In this document: positions 15,939 through 23,569 of the stretch, piece after piece
Layout of the letters: every line of letters starts with the position of its first letter
Numbering within the stretch: position 1 is the stretch's first letter
Assembly (NCBI RefSeq): GCF_003946385.1
Contig: NZ_RHOE01000028.1
Location: 1 to 32,848 of the forward strand
Direction: 5' to 3'
Length of the DNA: 32,848 bases
Origin: Loigolactobacillus zhaoyuanensis
Lineage (GTDB): Bacteria > Bacillota > Bacilli > Lactobacillales > Lactobacillaceae
Notes under the pieces: model-generated
Seen by the model: the letters and a program-made list of their open reading frames with translations, nothing else
Told to the model about the DNA's origin: nothing
Database searches by the model: none
Translations under genes and position numbers: made by a program

Positions 15939-16025
15939 TGCCGCAAGGCCTTAAGGCAATGGTGTGCTTACGAATCGTGTCAGGTTCGGAAGAAAGCAGC
16001 ACTAAGTAGGATACGTCATGTGCCT
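15939..16025 (+). ncRNA. ffs: Small signal recognition particle RNA (4.5S-like)
   Basis: The SRP domain IV core is clear: GTCAGGTTCGGAAGAAAGCAG (15979-15999), with the GGAA-type tetraloop region and the asymmetric AGCAG side. It is flanked by GTG/CAC and TAC/GTA pairing and by a 3' CATGTGCC that pairs back to GGCAATGG. The RNA is about 90 nt, the short form without an Alu domain. Exact ends are estimated from the TATAAT box and the T-rich stretch at 16024-16036. Confidence 0.92.
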
Positions 16026-16046
16026 TTTGTTATTTTGAATTGAGAC

Positions 16047-16083
16047 AGCTCTTAGTTGAACATAGACTAAGAGCTTTTATTTT
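16047..16083 (+). terminator. Terminator after SRP RNA
   Basis: A perfect 10-bp stem AGCTCTTAGT/ACTAAGAGCT (16047-16056, 16066-16075) is followed by TTTATTTTGG. It lies just before LIR copy C. Confidence 0.85.
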
Positions 16084-16087
16084 GGAA

Positions 16088-16199
16088 GTGTAATAAAAGA
16101 CGGTTAGCTTCCGAAGCTTAGCCTAGCTTGACGATAAGATACACGGAGTGGATCGTTCGGCAAGCGTAGCTAAGAGCAGGAAGTTGTCTTTTATTACAC
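16088..16199 (+). repeat. LIR element copy C
   Basis: The outer arms GTGTAATAAAAGAC (16088-16101) and GTCTTTTATTACAC (16186-16199) are perfectly complementary. Inner pairs are AGCTTCC/GGAAGTT, CTTAGC/GCTAAG, GCTTG/CAAGC and the apex GATACAC-GGA-GTGGATC. It has the forward orientation, is 112 bp long, and lies between the SRP RNA terminator and dnaX. Confidence 0.92.
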
Positions 16200-16249
16200 G
16201 TTACCAGCCAATAATATAGAAAACTTCATTACAGAAAGGAAGCATGGGG

Positions 16250-17941
16250 ATGGCTTATCAAGCCTTATATCGTGTTTGGCGGCCGCAGCGGTTTGCTGAC
16301 ATTGTCGGACAAGAAACGATCACGCAAACGCTACGCAACGCTTTAGAGGCACACCAAACCAGCCATGCTTACCTGTTTACTGGCCCGCGGGGAACCGGGA
16401 AAACGTCGGCGGCTAAGATCTTCGCTAAGGCGATCAATTGTCCTAACTTAAAAGACGGCGAGCCTTGCAATGAGTGTCCTTCCTGCTTAGCGATCACGGC
16501 GGGCACTTTGAATGATGTGATCGAGATCGATGCGGCTTCCAATAACGGTGTGGACGAAATTCGTGATATTCGCGATAAAGCTAAATACGCACCCACCAGC
16601 GCACCGTACAAAGTTTACATTATTGATGAAGTGCATATGCTGTCGACTGGGGCGTTTAACGCGCTACTCAAAACGTTGGAGGAACCGCCGAGCCACGTCG
16701 TCTTCATTCTGGCCACAACGGAACCACATAAAGTGCCACTAACGATCATTTCACGGACCCAGCGCTTTGATTTTCAACGGATCTCAGCCCAAGCTATTTA
16801 TAGCCGAATGAGTTATATTTTGCAGGAAAAGGGGATCACCTTTGAAGAACCAGCGTTAAAGACGATCGCCAAAGCCGCAGAAGGTGGGATGCGGGATGCT
16901 TTAAGCGTGCTGGATCAGGTGCTGTCATTTAGCGACAATCACGTGACACTGGAAAATGCGTTACAGGTCACCGGCAGCGCGGCGCAAAAATTGTTGGCCG
17001 ACTACATGCAGGCGGTGCAGGCACATAATACGCCGCAAGCACTGGAATTACTGCAGCAGGTTTTAGCCGCTGGCAAAGATGCCGGCCGCTTTATTGAAGA
17101 TCTAATTGAGTATAGTCGTGATCTATTGCTGTATCAGCAGGCGCCAGCCATGGTCGAGCAGATCGAGTTAGGCAGCGTCGATGAGCAATTTAAGCAACTC
17201 AGTCAGGCGTTTGCGGCGGCTGATCTATACCGCGCCATTGACGTGCTGAATGATAGTCAGCAACAATTGCGCTTCACCAATCATCCGGATATTTATTTGG
17301 AAGTGGCGACGGTCAAACTCTGTCAAACGCAGGCAGCAGCGACGACAGCAACGGTTGCGGCGGTACCAGAAACGACGGCCGAGATCAGTCAGCTGCAGCA
17401 AGAATTAAAAACCTTGCAGCAGCAGTTGACCACGTTACAGACTAATGGCACGCCAGCCGCCGCACCAGCAGCAGTGGCGCCGCGTCGTGCCGCTAAGCAA
17501 CATACGAATGTGGCAGCGATTTATCCAGTGTTGGATCATGCGACGAAGGATAGTTTGCAGCAATTGAAATCGATTTGGGCGGAATTGTTGCAGCAGTTGA
17601 CGGTGCAGCATCGCGCGTTAATGCGTGCTTCAAAGCCAGTTGCTGCTAGCCACGATGGTGTGGTGGTCTCCTTTGACAGTGATTTCTTGCTGGATCGAGC
17701 CAATAGCAACCAAGAAATGGTCGATGCGCTGGAAAATGGTTTAGATCGTTTAGTGGGCTATACGCCGAAAATTATTTTTGTGCCGCAAGACGAATGGCCG
17801 CAGGTGCGCAAGTCGTATATTAAGCAGCATCAGCGGACTAAGACGCCTGAAGCCGAGTCAGCTGTGGCGGAAAAAGCGCCAGTGATCAGCCAAGCGGAGA
17901 CTTTGTTTGGCGCCGAACATTTGGAAATTAAAAATGATTAA
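16250..17941 (+). CDS. dnaX: DNA polymerase III subunits gamma/tau
   Basis: This is the clamp-loader ATPase of the replisome. The first 110 residues closely follow Firmicute DnaX: MAYQALYRVWRPQRF, the Walker A motif GPRGTGKT (45-52), a zinc module (Cys64, 73, 76, 79), then DEVHM (126-130) and the sensor region EPHKVPLTIISR. The C-terminal tau-like half has a Q/A-rich linker around 365-420 with coiled-coil character. I chose the ATG at 16250 (563 aa) over 16244, because AGAAAGGA is better spaced and relatives begin M(S/A)YQALYRV. No programmed frameshift signal was searched for in detail. Confidence 0.96.
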   Translation: MAYQALYRVWRPQRFADIVGQETITQTLRNALEAHQTSHAYLFTGPRGTGKTSAAKIFAKAINCPNLKDGEPCNECPSCLAITAGTLNDVIEIDAASNNGVDEIRDIRDKAKYAPTSAPYKVYIIDEVHMLSTGAFNALLKTLEEPPSHVVFILATTEPHKVPLTIISRTQRFDFQRISAQAIYSRMSYILQEKGITFEEPALKTIAKAAEGGMRDALSVLDQVLSFSDNHVTLENALQVTGSAAQKLLADYMQAVQAHNTPQALELLQQVLAAGKDAGRFIEDLIEYSRDLLLYQQAPAMVEQIELGSVDEQFKQLSQAFAAADLYRAIDVLNDSQQQLRFTNHPDIYLEVATVKLCQTQAAATTATVAAVPETTAEISQLQQELKTLQQQLTTLQTNGTPAAAPAAVAPRRAAKQHTNVAAIYPVLDHATKDSLQQLKSIWAELLQQLTVQHRALMRASKPVAASHDGVVVSFDSDFLLDRANSNQEMVDALENGLDRLVGYTPKIIFVPQDEWPQVRKSYIKQHQRTKTPEAESAVAEKAPVISQAETLFGAEHLEIKND

Positions 17942-17956
17942 AAATGGTCTGCTGAT

Positions 17957-17993
17957 CTAGATCAGTGCTCAAAATCGGAACGCCTTTTTAGGT
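17957..17993 (-). repeat. LIR left-end fragment J
   Basis: Read on the minus strand this is CCTAAAAAGGCGTTCCGATT followed by TTGAGCACTGATCTAG. It matches the left 40 bases of LIR copies F and H. No right end is present. It lies between dnaX and ebfC. Confidence 0.6.
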
Positions 17994-18023
17994 ATTCGTT
18001 AAAATATAGGAGGAATCGTTGAT

Positions 18024-18335
18024 ATGATGCGTGGCGGAAATATGCAAGGTATGATGAAACAAATGAAGAAGTTGCAAAAAGAAATGGGTCAGGCGCAAGA
18101 AGAATTAAACGTTCAAGAATTTACTGGAGCGGCTAGCGACGATGCGGTTGTCGTTACTTTTAATGGCGAAAAGAAAATGAAGGATATTCAAATCAAGCCT
18201 GAAGCCATCGATCCTGACGATCCTGATATGTTACAAGATTTGATCATCATGGCAGTCAACGATGCGCTAACGAACGTTGATGACGCAACGCAAGCTAAGA
18301 TGGGCAAATACACTAGCGGCGTGCCTGGTATGTAA
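18024..18335 (+). CDS. ebfC: YbaB/EbfC nucleoid-associated protein
   Basis: This small DNA-binding protein forms dimers and coats the nucleoid. It typically lies between dnaX and recR, as here. The sequence has the Met-rich N-terminus [21 protein letters not shown], a coiled helix, then the central sheet [16 protein letters not shown] and the C-terminal helix. The length of 103 residues is normal. AGGAGG lies ten bases before the ATG. Confidence 0.94.
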   Translation: MMRGGNMQGMMKQMKKLQKEMGQAQEELNVQEFTGAASDDAVVVTFNGEKKMKDIQIKPEAIDPDDPDMLQDLIIMAVNDALTNVDDATQAKMGKYTSGVPGM

Positions 18336-18407
18336 TCCAGTTGGTTGAGTGAGTACTCGCCAAATTGAGTTTGTTTACACGTGTTACTTATAGGAAGGAA
18401 CGTTGCA

Positions 18408-19004
18408 ATGCAATATCCTGAACCAATTGCAAAATTGATCGAAAGCTATATGAAGTTGCCGGGAATTGGTAGTAAAACGGCGACGCGCTTAGCTTTTTAT
18501 ACGATCGATATGCAACAAGATGATGTCACTGATTTTGCGAAAGCATTGATTGCTGCGCAGCGTGATTTGCATTACTGCAGTATTTGCGGCAATATTACGG
18601 AAGATGATCCATGCATGGTCTGTGCCGATAAAAGCCGTGATCAAAGCACGGTGTTGGTCGTTGAAGGGCCAAAAGATATCATGACCATGGAACGAATGAA
18701 TGAATACCATGGCTTGTATCATGTGCTCCAAGGTGTTTTATCGCCGATCGAAGGTAAAGGACCTGAGGATATCAATATTGCTAGTTTGCTGAAACGGCTG
18801 CAAAATGATGTGATCAAAGAAGTGATCGTGGCGACTAACGCCACGCCAGAAGGTGAAGCGACGGCGACTTATTTATCTCGTTTGATCAAACCTGCCGGCA
18901 TTAAAGTCACTCGTTTGGCGCATGGTCTTTCGGTCGGTAGCGATATTGAATATGCCGATGAAATGACATTACTCAAAGCAGTTGAAGGCCGTCAAGAGAT
19001 GTAG
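18408..19004 (+). CDS. recR: Recombination mediator protein RecR
   Basis: RecR acts with RecO (and RecF) to load RecA at gaps. In order there are a helix-hairpin-helix ([14 protein letters not shown]), a four-cysteine zinc finger (Cys57, 60, 69, 72), and the Toprim domain with VVEGPKD (84-90) and later [11 protein letters not shown]. The family length is about 198; the ATG at 18408 gives 198 residues. GGAAGGA is upstream, so the longer TTG frame from 18381 is not used. LIR copy D begins 12 bp after the stop codon. Confidence 0.97.
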   Translation: MQYPEPIAKLIESYMKLPGIGSKTATRLAFYTIDMQQDDVTDFAKALIAAQRDLHYCSICGNITEDDPCMVCADKSRDQSTVLVVEGPKDIMTMERMNEYHGLYHVLQGVLSPIEGKGPEDINIASLLKRLQNDVIKEVIVATNATPEGEATATYLSRLIKPAGIKVTRLAHGLSVGSDIEYADEMTLLKAVEGRQEM

Positions 19005-19016
19005 TACGGCGGAAAC

Positions 19017-19128
19017 GTGTTAAAAAAAGCAGATCACTCCACATAACGACGCTGGCTAAACGATCCACTGCGTGTATCTTATTAGTCAGCTAGGTTATGC
19101 TGCGTGATCTGAGCGCTTTTTTTAACAC
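19017..19128 (-). repeat. LIR element copy D
   Basis: The outer arms GTGTTAAAAAAAGC (19017-19030) and GCTTTTTTTAACAC (19115-19128) are perfectly complementary. Inner pairs are CAGATCAC/GTGATCTG, CATAAC/GTTATG, GCTG/CAGC and the apex GATCCAC-TGC-GTGTATC. It is in reverse orientation relative to copies B and C, between recR and yaaL. Confidence 0.93.
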
Positions 19129-19149
19129 TCTGTGAAAAGGGGTATTTAG

Positions 19150-19419
19150 ATGTTTAAGCGTAAGCATGGGCAAAGGTCTAAACTACAGCAAAGCTATGAT
19201 GAAAAATTACTCAGCGCGATCTATGAGGCGATGAATGATTGGAATCGGGCTAAAGAGACGGTTATTTCCATTGACGATGCGGATGAGGAATTGATTACGC
19301 AAGTGCAATTGGCGCGGTCTAAATACCTATTCCTCTACCATGAAGCACGAATTCGTGGGACGAAAGGTGATCGATTAATGCCTGGCGCTGCGCGAAGTGA
19401 ACATGATTTTTTAGGTTGA
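19150..19419 (+). CDS. yaaL: YaaL family protein (DUF2508)
   Basis: This 89-residue protein matches the DUF2508/YaaL pattern by position (between recR and tmk) and by features: basic N-terminus, a helix with WNRAKE, then LARSKYLFLYHEAR. The function is unknown in all bacteria I know of. AAAAGGGG precedes the ATG. A terminator and LIR copy E follow. Confidence 0.88.
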   Translation: MFKRKHGQRSKLQQSYDEKLLSAIYEAMNDWNRAKETVISIDDADEELITQVQLARSKYLFLYHEARIRGTKGDRLMPGAARSEHDFLG

Positions 19420-19428
19420 TCAATAGGA

Positions 19429-19467
19429 GTGCGCAGGTGAATTTAATTTTACCTGGGTGCTTTTTTT
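19429..19467 (+). terminator. yaaL terminator
   Basis: An imperfect 10-bp stem (19429-19438 with 19451-19460, one mismatch and two G-U pairs) is followed by seven T residues. Confidence 0.8.
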
Positions 19468-19521
19468 ATCGGCTCGTGCGGGATGGAAAATAATTTGGTT
19501 GCTGGCTGATTTAGTGTAAAC

Positions 19522-19631
19522 GTGCAAAAAAAGACAGATTATTCCACATAACTACGTTAGCTAAACGATTCACTGCGTATCTTATTAGCTAACTAGGTTA
19601 TGTTCCATAATCTAAGCGTCTTTTTTTGCAC
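19522..19631 (-). repeat. LIR element copy E
   Basis: The outer arms GTGCAAAAAAAGAC (19522-19535) and GTCTTTTTTTGCAC (19618-19631) are perfectly complementary. Inner pairs are AGATTAT/ATAATCT, CATAAC/GTTATG and GTTAGCT/AGCTAAC. The apex lost two bases (GATTCAC-TGC-GTATC). It is in reverse orientation, 110 bp long, between yaaL and tmk. Confidence 0.93.
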
Positions 19632-19646
19632 TCTTTAAAATCTAAT

Positions 19647-19675
19647 TAGACAGCACCGTTGACTTACAGTAGAAT
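19647..19675 (+). promoter_or_regulatory. tmk promoter
   Basis: TAGACA (19647-19652), a 17-bp spacer and TAGAAT (19670-19675) lie about 57 bp before the start codon and just behind LIR copy E. Confidence 0.6.
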
Positions 19676-19732
19676 AAAAGTAGCTTTAAAGATAACGTGC
19701 GTAATGCACGACATAGAAATAGAGGAATCAGT

Positions 19733-20374
19733 GTGGCTGGTTTATTAATTACATTTGAAGGTCCAGATGGCGCCGGTAAAACCAGCGCGCTAACTGAATT
19801 AGTGCCCCAGTTGCGGCAGATCGCGCGGCAGCCGATCATTGAAACGCGTGAGCCTGGTGGTAATCCAATTTCTGAAGCCATTCGGCGCATTATATTGGAT
19901 CCGCAAAATACGGCGATGGACAAGCGCACCGAGGCGTTGTTGTATGCAGCGGCGCGGCGGCAACATATTATTGAAAAAATTCGGCCAGCTTTGGCAGCGG
20001 ATAAAATCGTGATCTGTGATCGTTTTGTTGATAGTTCATTGGCTTATCAGGGTGCCGGCCGCGAAATTGGCGTCAATGCAGTTGGTCAAATGAATGAATT
20101 CGCCACTGAATTGTTAACGCCAGATCTGACTTTATATTTAGATGTTCCGTCAGAGCTAGGTTTGCAGCGGATCGCGGCGCATCGGCAGTCGCAAAATGAC
20201 CGTTTGGATCAAGAAGCGTTGTCGTTCCATCAAAAGGTGCGCGGCGAATATTTAGCTTTAGCACAAGAATATCCGCAACGGATCAAAACCATCGACGCCA
20301 CGCAACCATTAGCCGATGTGATCGCTGCATGTCAGCGCGTGATCACCACGACTTATGCGGACTGGTTTAAGTAA
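19733..20374 (+). CDS. tmk: Thymidylate kinase
   Basis: This enzyme phosphorylates dTMP to dTDP with ATP. The P-loop GPDGAGKT spans residues 10-17, followed by ETREPGG and DRFVDSSLAYQG, the DR(Y/F) motif and substrate-binding segment. The start is GTG at 19733, with AGAGG seven bases before it, giving MAGLLITFEGPDG and 213 residues. A longer ATG frame from 19697 would place the ribosome site inside the gene. LIR copy F starts 3 bp behind the stop codon. Confidence 0.97.
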   Translation: MAGLLITFEGPDGAGKTSALTELVPQLRQIARQPIIETREPGGNPISEAIRRIILDPQNTAMDKRTEALLYAAARRQHIIEKIRPALAADKIVICDRFVDSSLAYQGAGREIGVNAVGQMNEFATELLTPDLTLYLDVPSELGLQRIAAHRQSQNDRLDQEALSFHQKVRGEYLALAQEYPQRIKTIDATQPLADVIAACQRVITTTYADWFK

Positions 20375-20377
20375 AGA

Positions 20378-20611
20378 GTGTCCTCAAAAGGCGTTTAGAT
20401 TTTGAGCACTAGCCTAGATTAGCAATAAGATACACGTAGTGGATCGTTTGATAATCGTAGCTAGGCGCAGAAAGCTGCGACTTGGACTTGCCGCACTTTG
20501 GCAATAGTCCAATCGACAACGGGAAGCACGTTCTGTTTAGCGATTAAGGATTAAATTCAATACTTGGCAAACAGTGTTATTAAGACTGAGCGACAGTGCC
20601 TTTTTAGGCAC
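20378..20611 (+). repeat. LIR element copy F, interrupted by about 119 bp
   Basis: The left part (20378-20478) contains AAAAGGCGTTTAGATTTTGA, CTAGC/GCTAG, GATTA/TAATC and the apex GATACAC-GTA-GTGGATC. The expected right outer arm does not follow. Instead about 119 bp of unrelated sequence (20479-20597), with a small hairpin GGACTTGCC/GGCAATAGTCC, precedes a typical right end GCCTTTTTAGGCACGTTT (ends at 20611). Forward orientation. Confidence 0.75.
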
Positions 20612-20631
20612 GTTTAGGCTAAGGTACAATT

Positions 20632-20664
20632 CTGCAAAAAGGTGTTTAGATTTTGAGCACTAGT
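20632..20664 (+). repeat. LIR left-end fragment F'
   Basis: GCAAAAAGGTGTTTAGATTT and TTGAGCACTAG repeat the left end of copy F almost exactly. Nothing of the right half follows. The rest of 20665-20773 holds only a promoter candidate for darA. Confidence 0.7.
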
Positions 20665-20689
20665 CAGTACTTGAACAATACGTAATTTT

Positions 20690-20718
20690 TTGAATAGCAG
20701 GTTTATTCTTTGTAAGAT
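20690..20718 (+). promoter_or_regulatory. Candidate darA promoter
   Basis: TTGAAT (20690-20695), 17 bp and TAAGAT (20713-20718). Both boxes match four of six consensus positions. Confidence 0.4.
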
Positions 20719-20773
20719 ATATTCCGCTAGAATAGTAGTTGAATGATCAAATAGTCAGGAGGCGTATTTGACA

Positions 20774-21103
20774 ATGAAAATGATTTTTGCCATTGTGCAG
20801 GATAAAGATAGTAATCGATTAAGCGCGGAGTTTGTGGACGCCAATGTTCAAGCCACTAAATTATCGACTACCGGCGGTTTTTTGAAGGCCGGTAACACCA
20901 CGTTTATCATCGGGATCGATGACGAGCGGGTCGATGAGGTGTTGAAGATCATCAAGGAGACATCGCATACGCGGGAACAATTTATGACGCCGCCGGTTAG
21001 TTTGGACAATACTGTTGGCGGTGAAAGCACGTATCCGGTTGAGGTTCAAGTCGGCGGCGCCACGGTCTTTGTGCTGCCAGTCGAACAGTTTCATCAATTT
21101 TAG
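20774..21103 (+). CDS. darA: PII-like cyclic di-AMP receptor DarA (YaaQ/PstA)
   Basis: This small trimeric PII-like protein binds cyclic di-AMP; its downstream target is unsettled. The match to Bacillus DarA is strong: FAIVQDKDSNRLS, TKLSTTGGFLKAGNTTF and the C-terminal YPVEVQVGGATVFVLPVEQF followed by HQF. With the ATG at 20774 the length is 109, equal to Listeria PstA; a TTG at 20768 is the alternative. AGGAGG is upstream. holB begins 3 bp after the stop codon, so the two are translationally close. Confidence 0.95.
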   Translation: MKMIFAIVQDKDSNRLSAEFVDANVQATKLSTTGGFLKAGNTTFIIGIDDERVDEVLKIIKETSHTREQFMTPPVSLDNTVGGESTYPVEVQVGGATVFVLPVEQFHQF

Positions 21104-21106
21104 GCG

Positions 21107-22087
21107 ATGACCATGACGATCGAAAGTTTACAGCCACGGTTAGTTGAGCTATTTAAAAGCGTGATCGCGCGGCAGCAGTTGAGCCAAGGCTATTTATTTA
21201 GCGGTGCTGCCGGCACTGGTAAAATTGAACTGGCGACTTGGATCGCGCTGCGCTTGTTTTGCAGTCACGTGGTTGACGGCATGCCCGATGGTACTTGTAG
21301 TGAATGCCAGCGAATTCTCAGTGGCAACCATCCCGATGTGGTCAAGGTAGTGCCGGAAGGGCAGAGCCTGAAAATTGAGCAAATTCGGTTTTTGAAGCAG
21401 GAATTGACCAAAAGCGGTATGGAAACGAATCAGCGTGTCTTCATTATTCAAGATGCTGATAAAATGACGGTCAGCGCGGCCAATGGTCTGCTGAAGTTCC
21501 TGGAAGAGCCGTCACCACAGACTTATTTGATCTTAACCACGACGGCTAAAAATCAGCTGTTGCCAACGATTATTTCGCGGTTGCAGATCATTGAGTTTGC
21601 GCGCTTGCCGCGGCCGCAGTTGCTCGCCCAATTGACGGCTGCGGGGATCAATTCCGGGGATGCCGCATTATTAGTGCGGTTGACCAACAGTTTACCGACG
21701 GCGCAAGCATGGTTGGCCAGTGACTGGTTTGATCCGTTGCGCCAGAAAACGTGGCAGTGGTTTAGCCATATTCAAGAAAATAATTCATTGGCTTTCGTGG
21801 ATGTCCAGGCGAATTTAGTGCCACTGGCTAAGGAACGAACGATTCAAAATGAAGTGCTGGCGCTGATTTTGCTAATGATGCAGGACGTTTTGGCGCTGCA
21901 CTTCGGTCGTGGTGAAGCGCTGAGTTTTCCCAGCCAACAAGCGCAACTTGCGACGTGGGCGGAAAATGCGACCAGCGACCAATTATTGCAACAAATGGAA
22001 GCCACATTAGCTGCGCAAAAGTATTTGACGGCTAATGTGAGTTTTCAGAATACATTAGAAAGTTTGACGTTACGGCTTTTAAAATAA
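21107..22087 (+). CDS. holB: DNA polymerase III delta' subunit
   Basis: This is the clamp-loader subunit that works with DnaX and HolA. The RFC-like fold has a Walker A-like loop GAAGTGKIEL (34-43) in which the Ser/Thr after Lys39 is Ile40, so ATP hydrolysis is unlikely, as known for delta' proteins. Only three zinc-module cysteines are seen (Cys52, 64, 67) instead of the usual four. ANGLLKFLEEPSPQTYLILT and LLPTIISRLQ are typical. It has 326 residues. The ATG follows darA by 3 bp with only a weak AGG ribosome site, suggesting coupling; a second in-frame ATG lies at 21113. LIR copy G follows. Confidence 0.94.
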   Translation: MTMTIESLQPRLVELFKSVIARQQLSQGYLFSGAAGTGKIELATWIALRLFCSHVVDGMPDGTCSECQRILSGNHPDVVKVVPEGQSLKIEQIRFLKQELTKSGMETNQRVFIIQDADKMTVSAANGLLKFLEEPSPQTYLILTTTAKNQLLPTIISRLQIIEFARLPRPQLLAQLTAAGINSGDAALLVRLTNSLPTAQAWLASDWFDPLRQKTWQWFSHIQENNSLAFVDVQANLVPLAKERTIQNEVLALILLMMQDVLALHFGRGEALSFPSQQAQLATWAENATSDQLLQQMEATLAAQKYLTANVSFQNTLESLTLRLLK

Positions 22088-22117
22088 AGTGATCACCGAT
22101 AATAATTCAGTTGGAAC

Positions 22118-22227
22118 GTGCCTAAAAAGGCAGCTTATTCCGCTTAGCTACGATTGCCAATAATCCACTGCGTGTATTATTTGTCAATCTAGGTTAGTGC
22201 TCATAAGCTGGGCGCCTTTTGCGGCAC
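22118..22227 (-). repeat. LIR element copy G
   Basis: The outer arms GTGCCTAAAAAGGC (22118-22131) and GCCTTTTGCGGCAC (22214-22227) pair at 11 of 14 positions. Inner pairs are CAGCTTAT/ATAAGCTG and GATTG/CAATC, and the apex AATAATCCAC-TGC-GTGTATTATT is perfect. Reverse orientation, between holB and ricT. Confidence 0.9.
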
Positions 22228-22256
22228 TCTCTAGTCAATAGGTAGGGGTGAACGTG

Positions 22257-23081
22257 ATGGAAGTTATGGAAATTCGGTTTCAAAAGTCAGGGCAGGCGCA
22301 TTGGACGCCTAATCAAATGCAAGTTGCGGCTGGTAGTCAGATCGTGGTCAAATATAATCATTGTCAGGATCTGGCTCGAGTTGTGCGGGTGCAGGATCTG
22401 GCGCCGGAAGCGGTGGCGCTGGATGAAATTATGGTGGAACGAACGGCGATCGAGACTGACTTGGCGCACGCCGCAGGTAATCAAGCTGATGCCAAGGTCG
22501 CGCTACAGCAAGCACGACAAATGGTGCGGGCGCATCACTTACGAATGAAACTAACCATTGCACGTTACACGCTGGACCGGCATAAGCTGATTTTCTATTT
22601 TACTGCGGATGGTCGCGTTGATTTCCGCGACTTGGTGCGCGATCTTGCCAGCGTTTTTAAAACCCGGATCGAGTTACGGCAAATCGGGGTCCGCGATGAA
22701 GCCAAATTATTGGGTGGCATTGGTCCTTGTGGCCGCGCGTTATGCTGCTCAACTTTTCTTGGTGAATTTGTGCCAGTATCGATCAAAATGGCGAAAAATC
22801 AAAATTTGTCGCTGAATCCGACTAAGATCTCTGGCTTATGTGGCCGTTTGATGTGCTGTTTACAATTTGAAGATGATATGTACGAAGACGCTAAAGCTGC
22901 CTTGCCTGATTATGGCGAGCGGGTGACTACCGTTGATGGCCCGGGTAAAGTAGTGGGGATGAACCTACTATCCCACGTTTTGCGGGTGCGGCTTGACGGT
23001 CACCAGGTGGCGGTCGATTATGACTTAGAAGAAATTAAGGTAAAGGTGAATAAAAGTGGAGAAACGGGAACTGTACGATAG
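22257..23081 (+). CDS. ricT: RicT/YaaT PSP1-domain protein
   Basis: In Bacillus this protein forms the Y-complex with RicA and RicF, carries iron-sulfur clusters and supports RNase Y-dependent mRNA processing. The PSP1 domain is clear. Six conserved cysteines sit in GPCGRALCC and LCGRLMCC (Cys158, 163, 164, 195, 200, 201), nearly the same positions as in Bacillus. I prefer the ATG at 22257 (274 aa) with AGGGGTG upstream; a GTG at 22248 would lengthen it by three residues. Its 3' end overlaps yabA by 26 bp. Confidence 0.94.
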   Translation: MEVMEIRFQKSGQAHWTPNQMQVAAGSQIVVKYNHCQDLARVVRVQDLAPEAVALDEIMVERTAIETDLAHAAGNQADAKVALQQARQMVRAHHLRMKLTIARYTLDRHKLIFYFTADGRVDFRDLVRDLASVFKTRIELRQIGVRDEAKLLGGIGPCGRALCCSTFLGEFVPVSIKMAKNQNLSLNPTKISGLCGRLMCCLQFEDDMYEDAKAALPDYGERVTTVDGPGKVVGMNLLSHVLRVRLDGHQVAVDYDLEEIKVKVNKSGETGTVR

Positions 23082-23415
23082 TTTTGTACAATTAGAAGCC
23101 GATACTAAACATATGCTGGCGCGCATCGATGAAATGCAGACGGATATGACCCAGATCTTGGAGCGTAACGCTGAATTAGAAATCGAAAATCAGCATCTGC
23201 GGGAACATTTACAAGAAATTCAGTCCGAAGAAGTTGAGCAGCAACAGGCGGCTAAGCAACATGATCAAACGCCACAACTTTCAAAATCGCGCGCTAATCT
23301 GGAAAAGTTGTACGAAGAAGGCTTCCATGTTTGCTACTTAATGTATGGCTCGCGGCGGATCGATGATGAACCGTGCGCCTTTTGTCTCGATGTTATTTAT
23401 GGTGAACGCCATTAG
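23056..23415 (+). CDS. yabA: Replication initiation control protein YabA
   Basis: YabA bridges DnaA and the DnaN clamp and limits re-initiation. The N-terminal half (about 5-60) is a leucine-zipper coiled coil that forms the tetramer. The C-terminal half has the zinc site H-x-C...C-x2-C (His91, Cys93, Cys107, Cys110). The length of 119 residues is normal. The start is GTG at 23056, with AAGGTG upstream inside ricT, so translation is probably coupled. A strong terminator follows after an LIR left-end fragment. Confidence 0.96.
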   Translation: MEKRELYDSFVQLEADTKHMLARIDEMQTDMTQILERNAELEIENQHLREHLQEIQSEEVEQQQAAKQHDQTPQLSKSRANLEKLYEEGFHVCYLMYGSRRIDDEPCAFCLDVIYGERH

Positions 23416-23419
23416 CTGA

Positions 23420-23470
23420 GTGTCTAAAAGAGCATTCGGATTTTGAGCAACTAGCCTAGATTAGTTCCAT
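23420..23470 (+). repeat. LIR left-end fragment H
   Basis: GTGTCTAAAAGAGCATTCGG, ATTTTGAGCAACTAG and CCTAGATTAG match the left half of copy F. The right half is missing and a terminator follows. TTAGCTGAGTG at 23413 is repeated at 23479. Confidence 0.7.
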
Positions 23471-23480
23471 ACGCATCTTA

Positions 23481-23505
23481 GCTGAGTGCTTACTCAGCTT
23501 TTTTT
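23481..23505 (+). terminator. yabA terminator
   Basis: Stem GCTGAGT/ACTCAGC with loop GCTT is followed by seven T residues. Confidence 0.9.
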
Positions 23506-23569
23506 GGTGGCGTACCTTTGTTTAGTAATTTTTAGTAAATAACAGATTTTGTTATATAGGAGGATCTTC

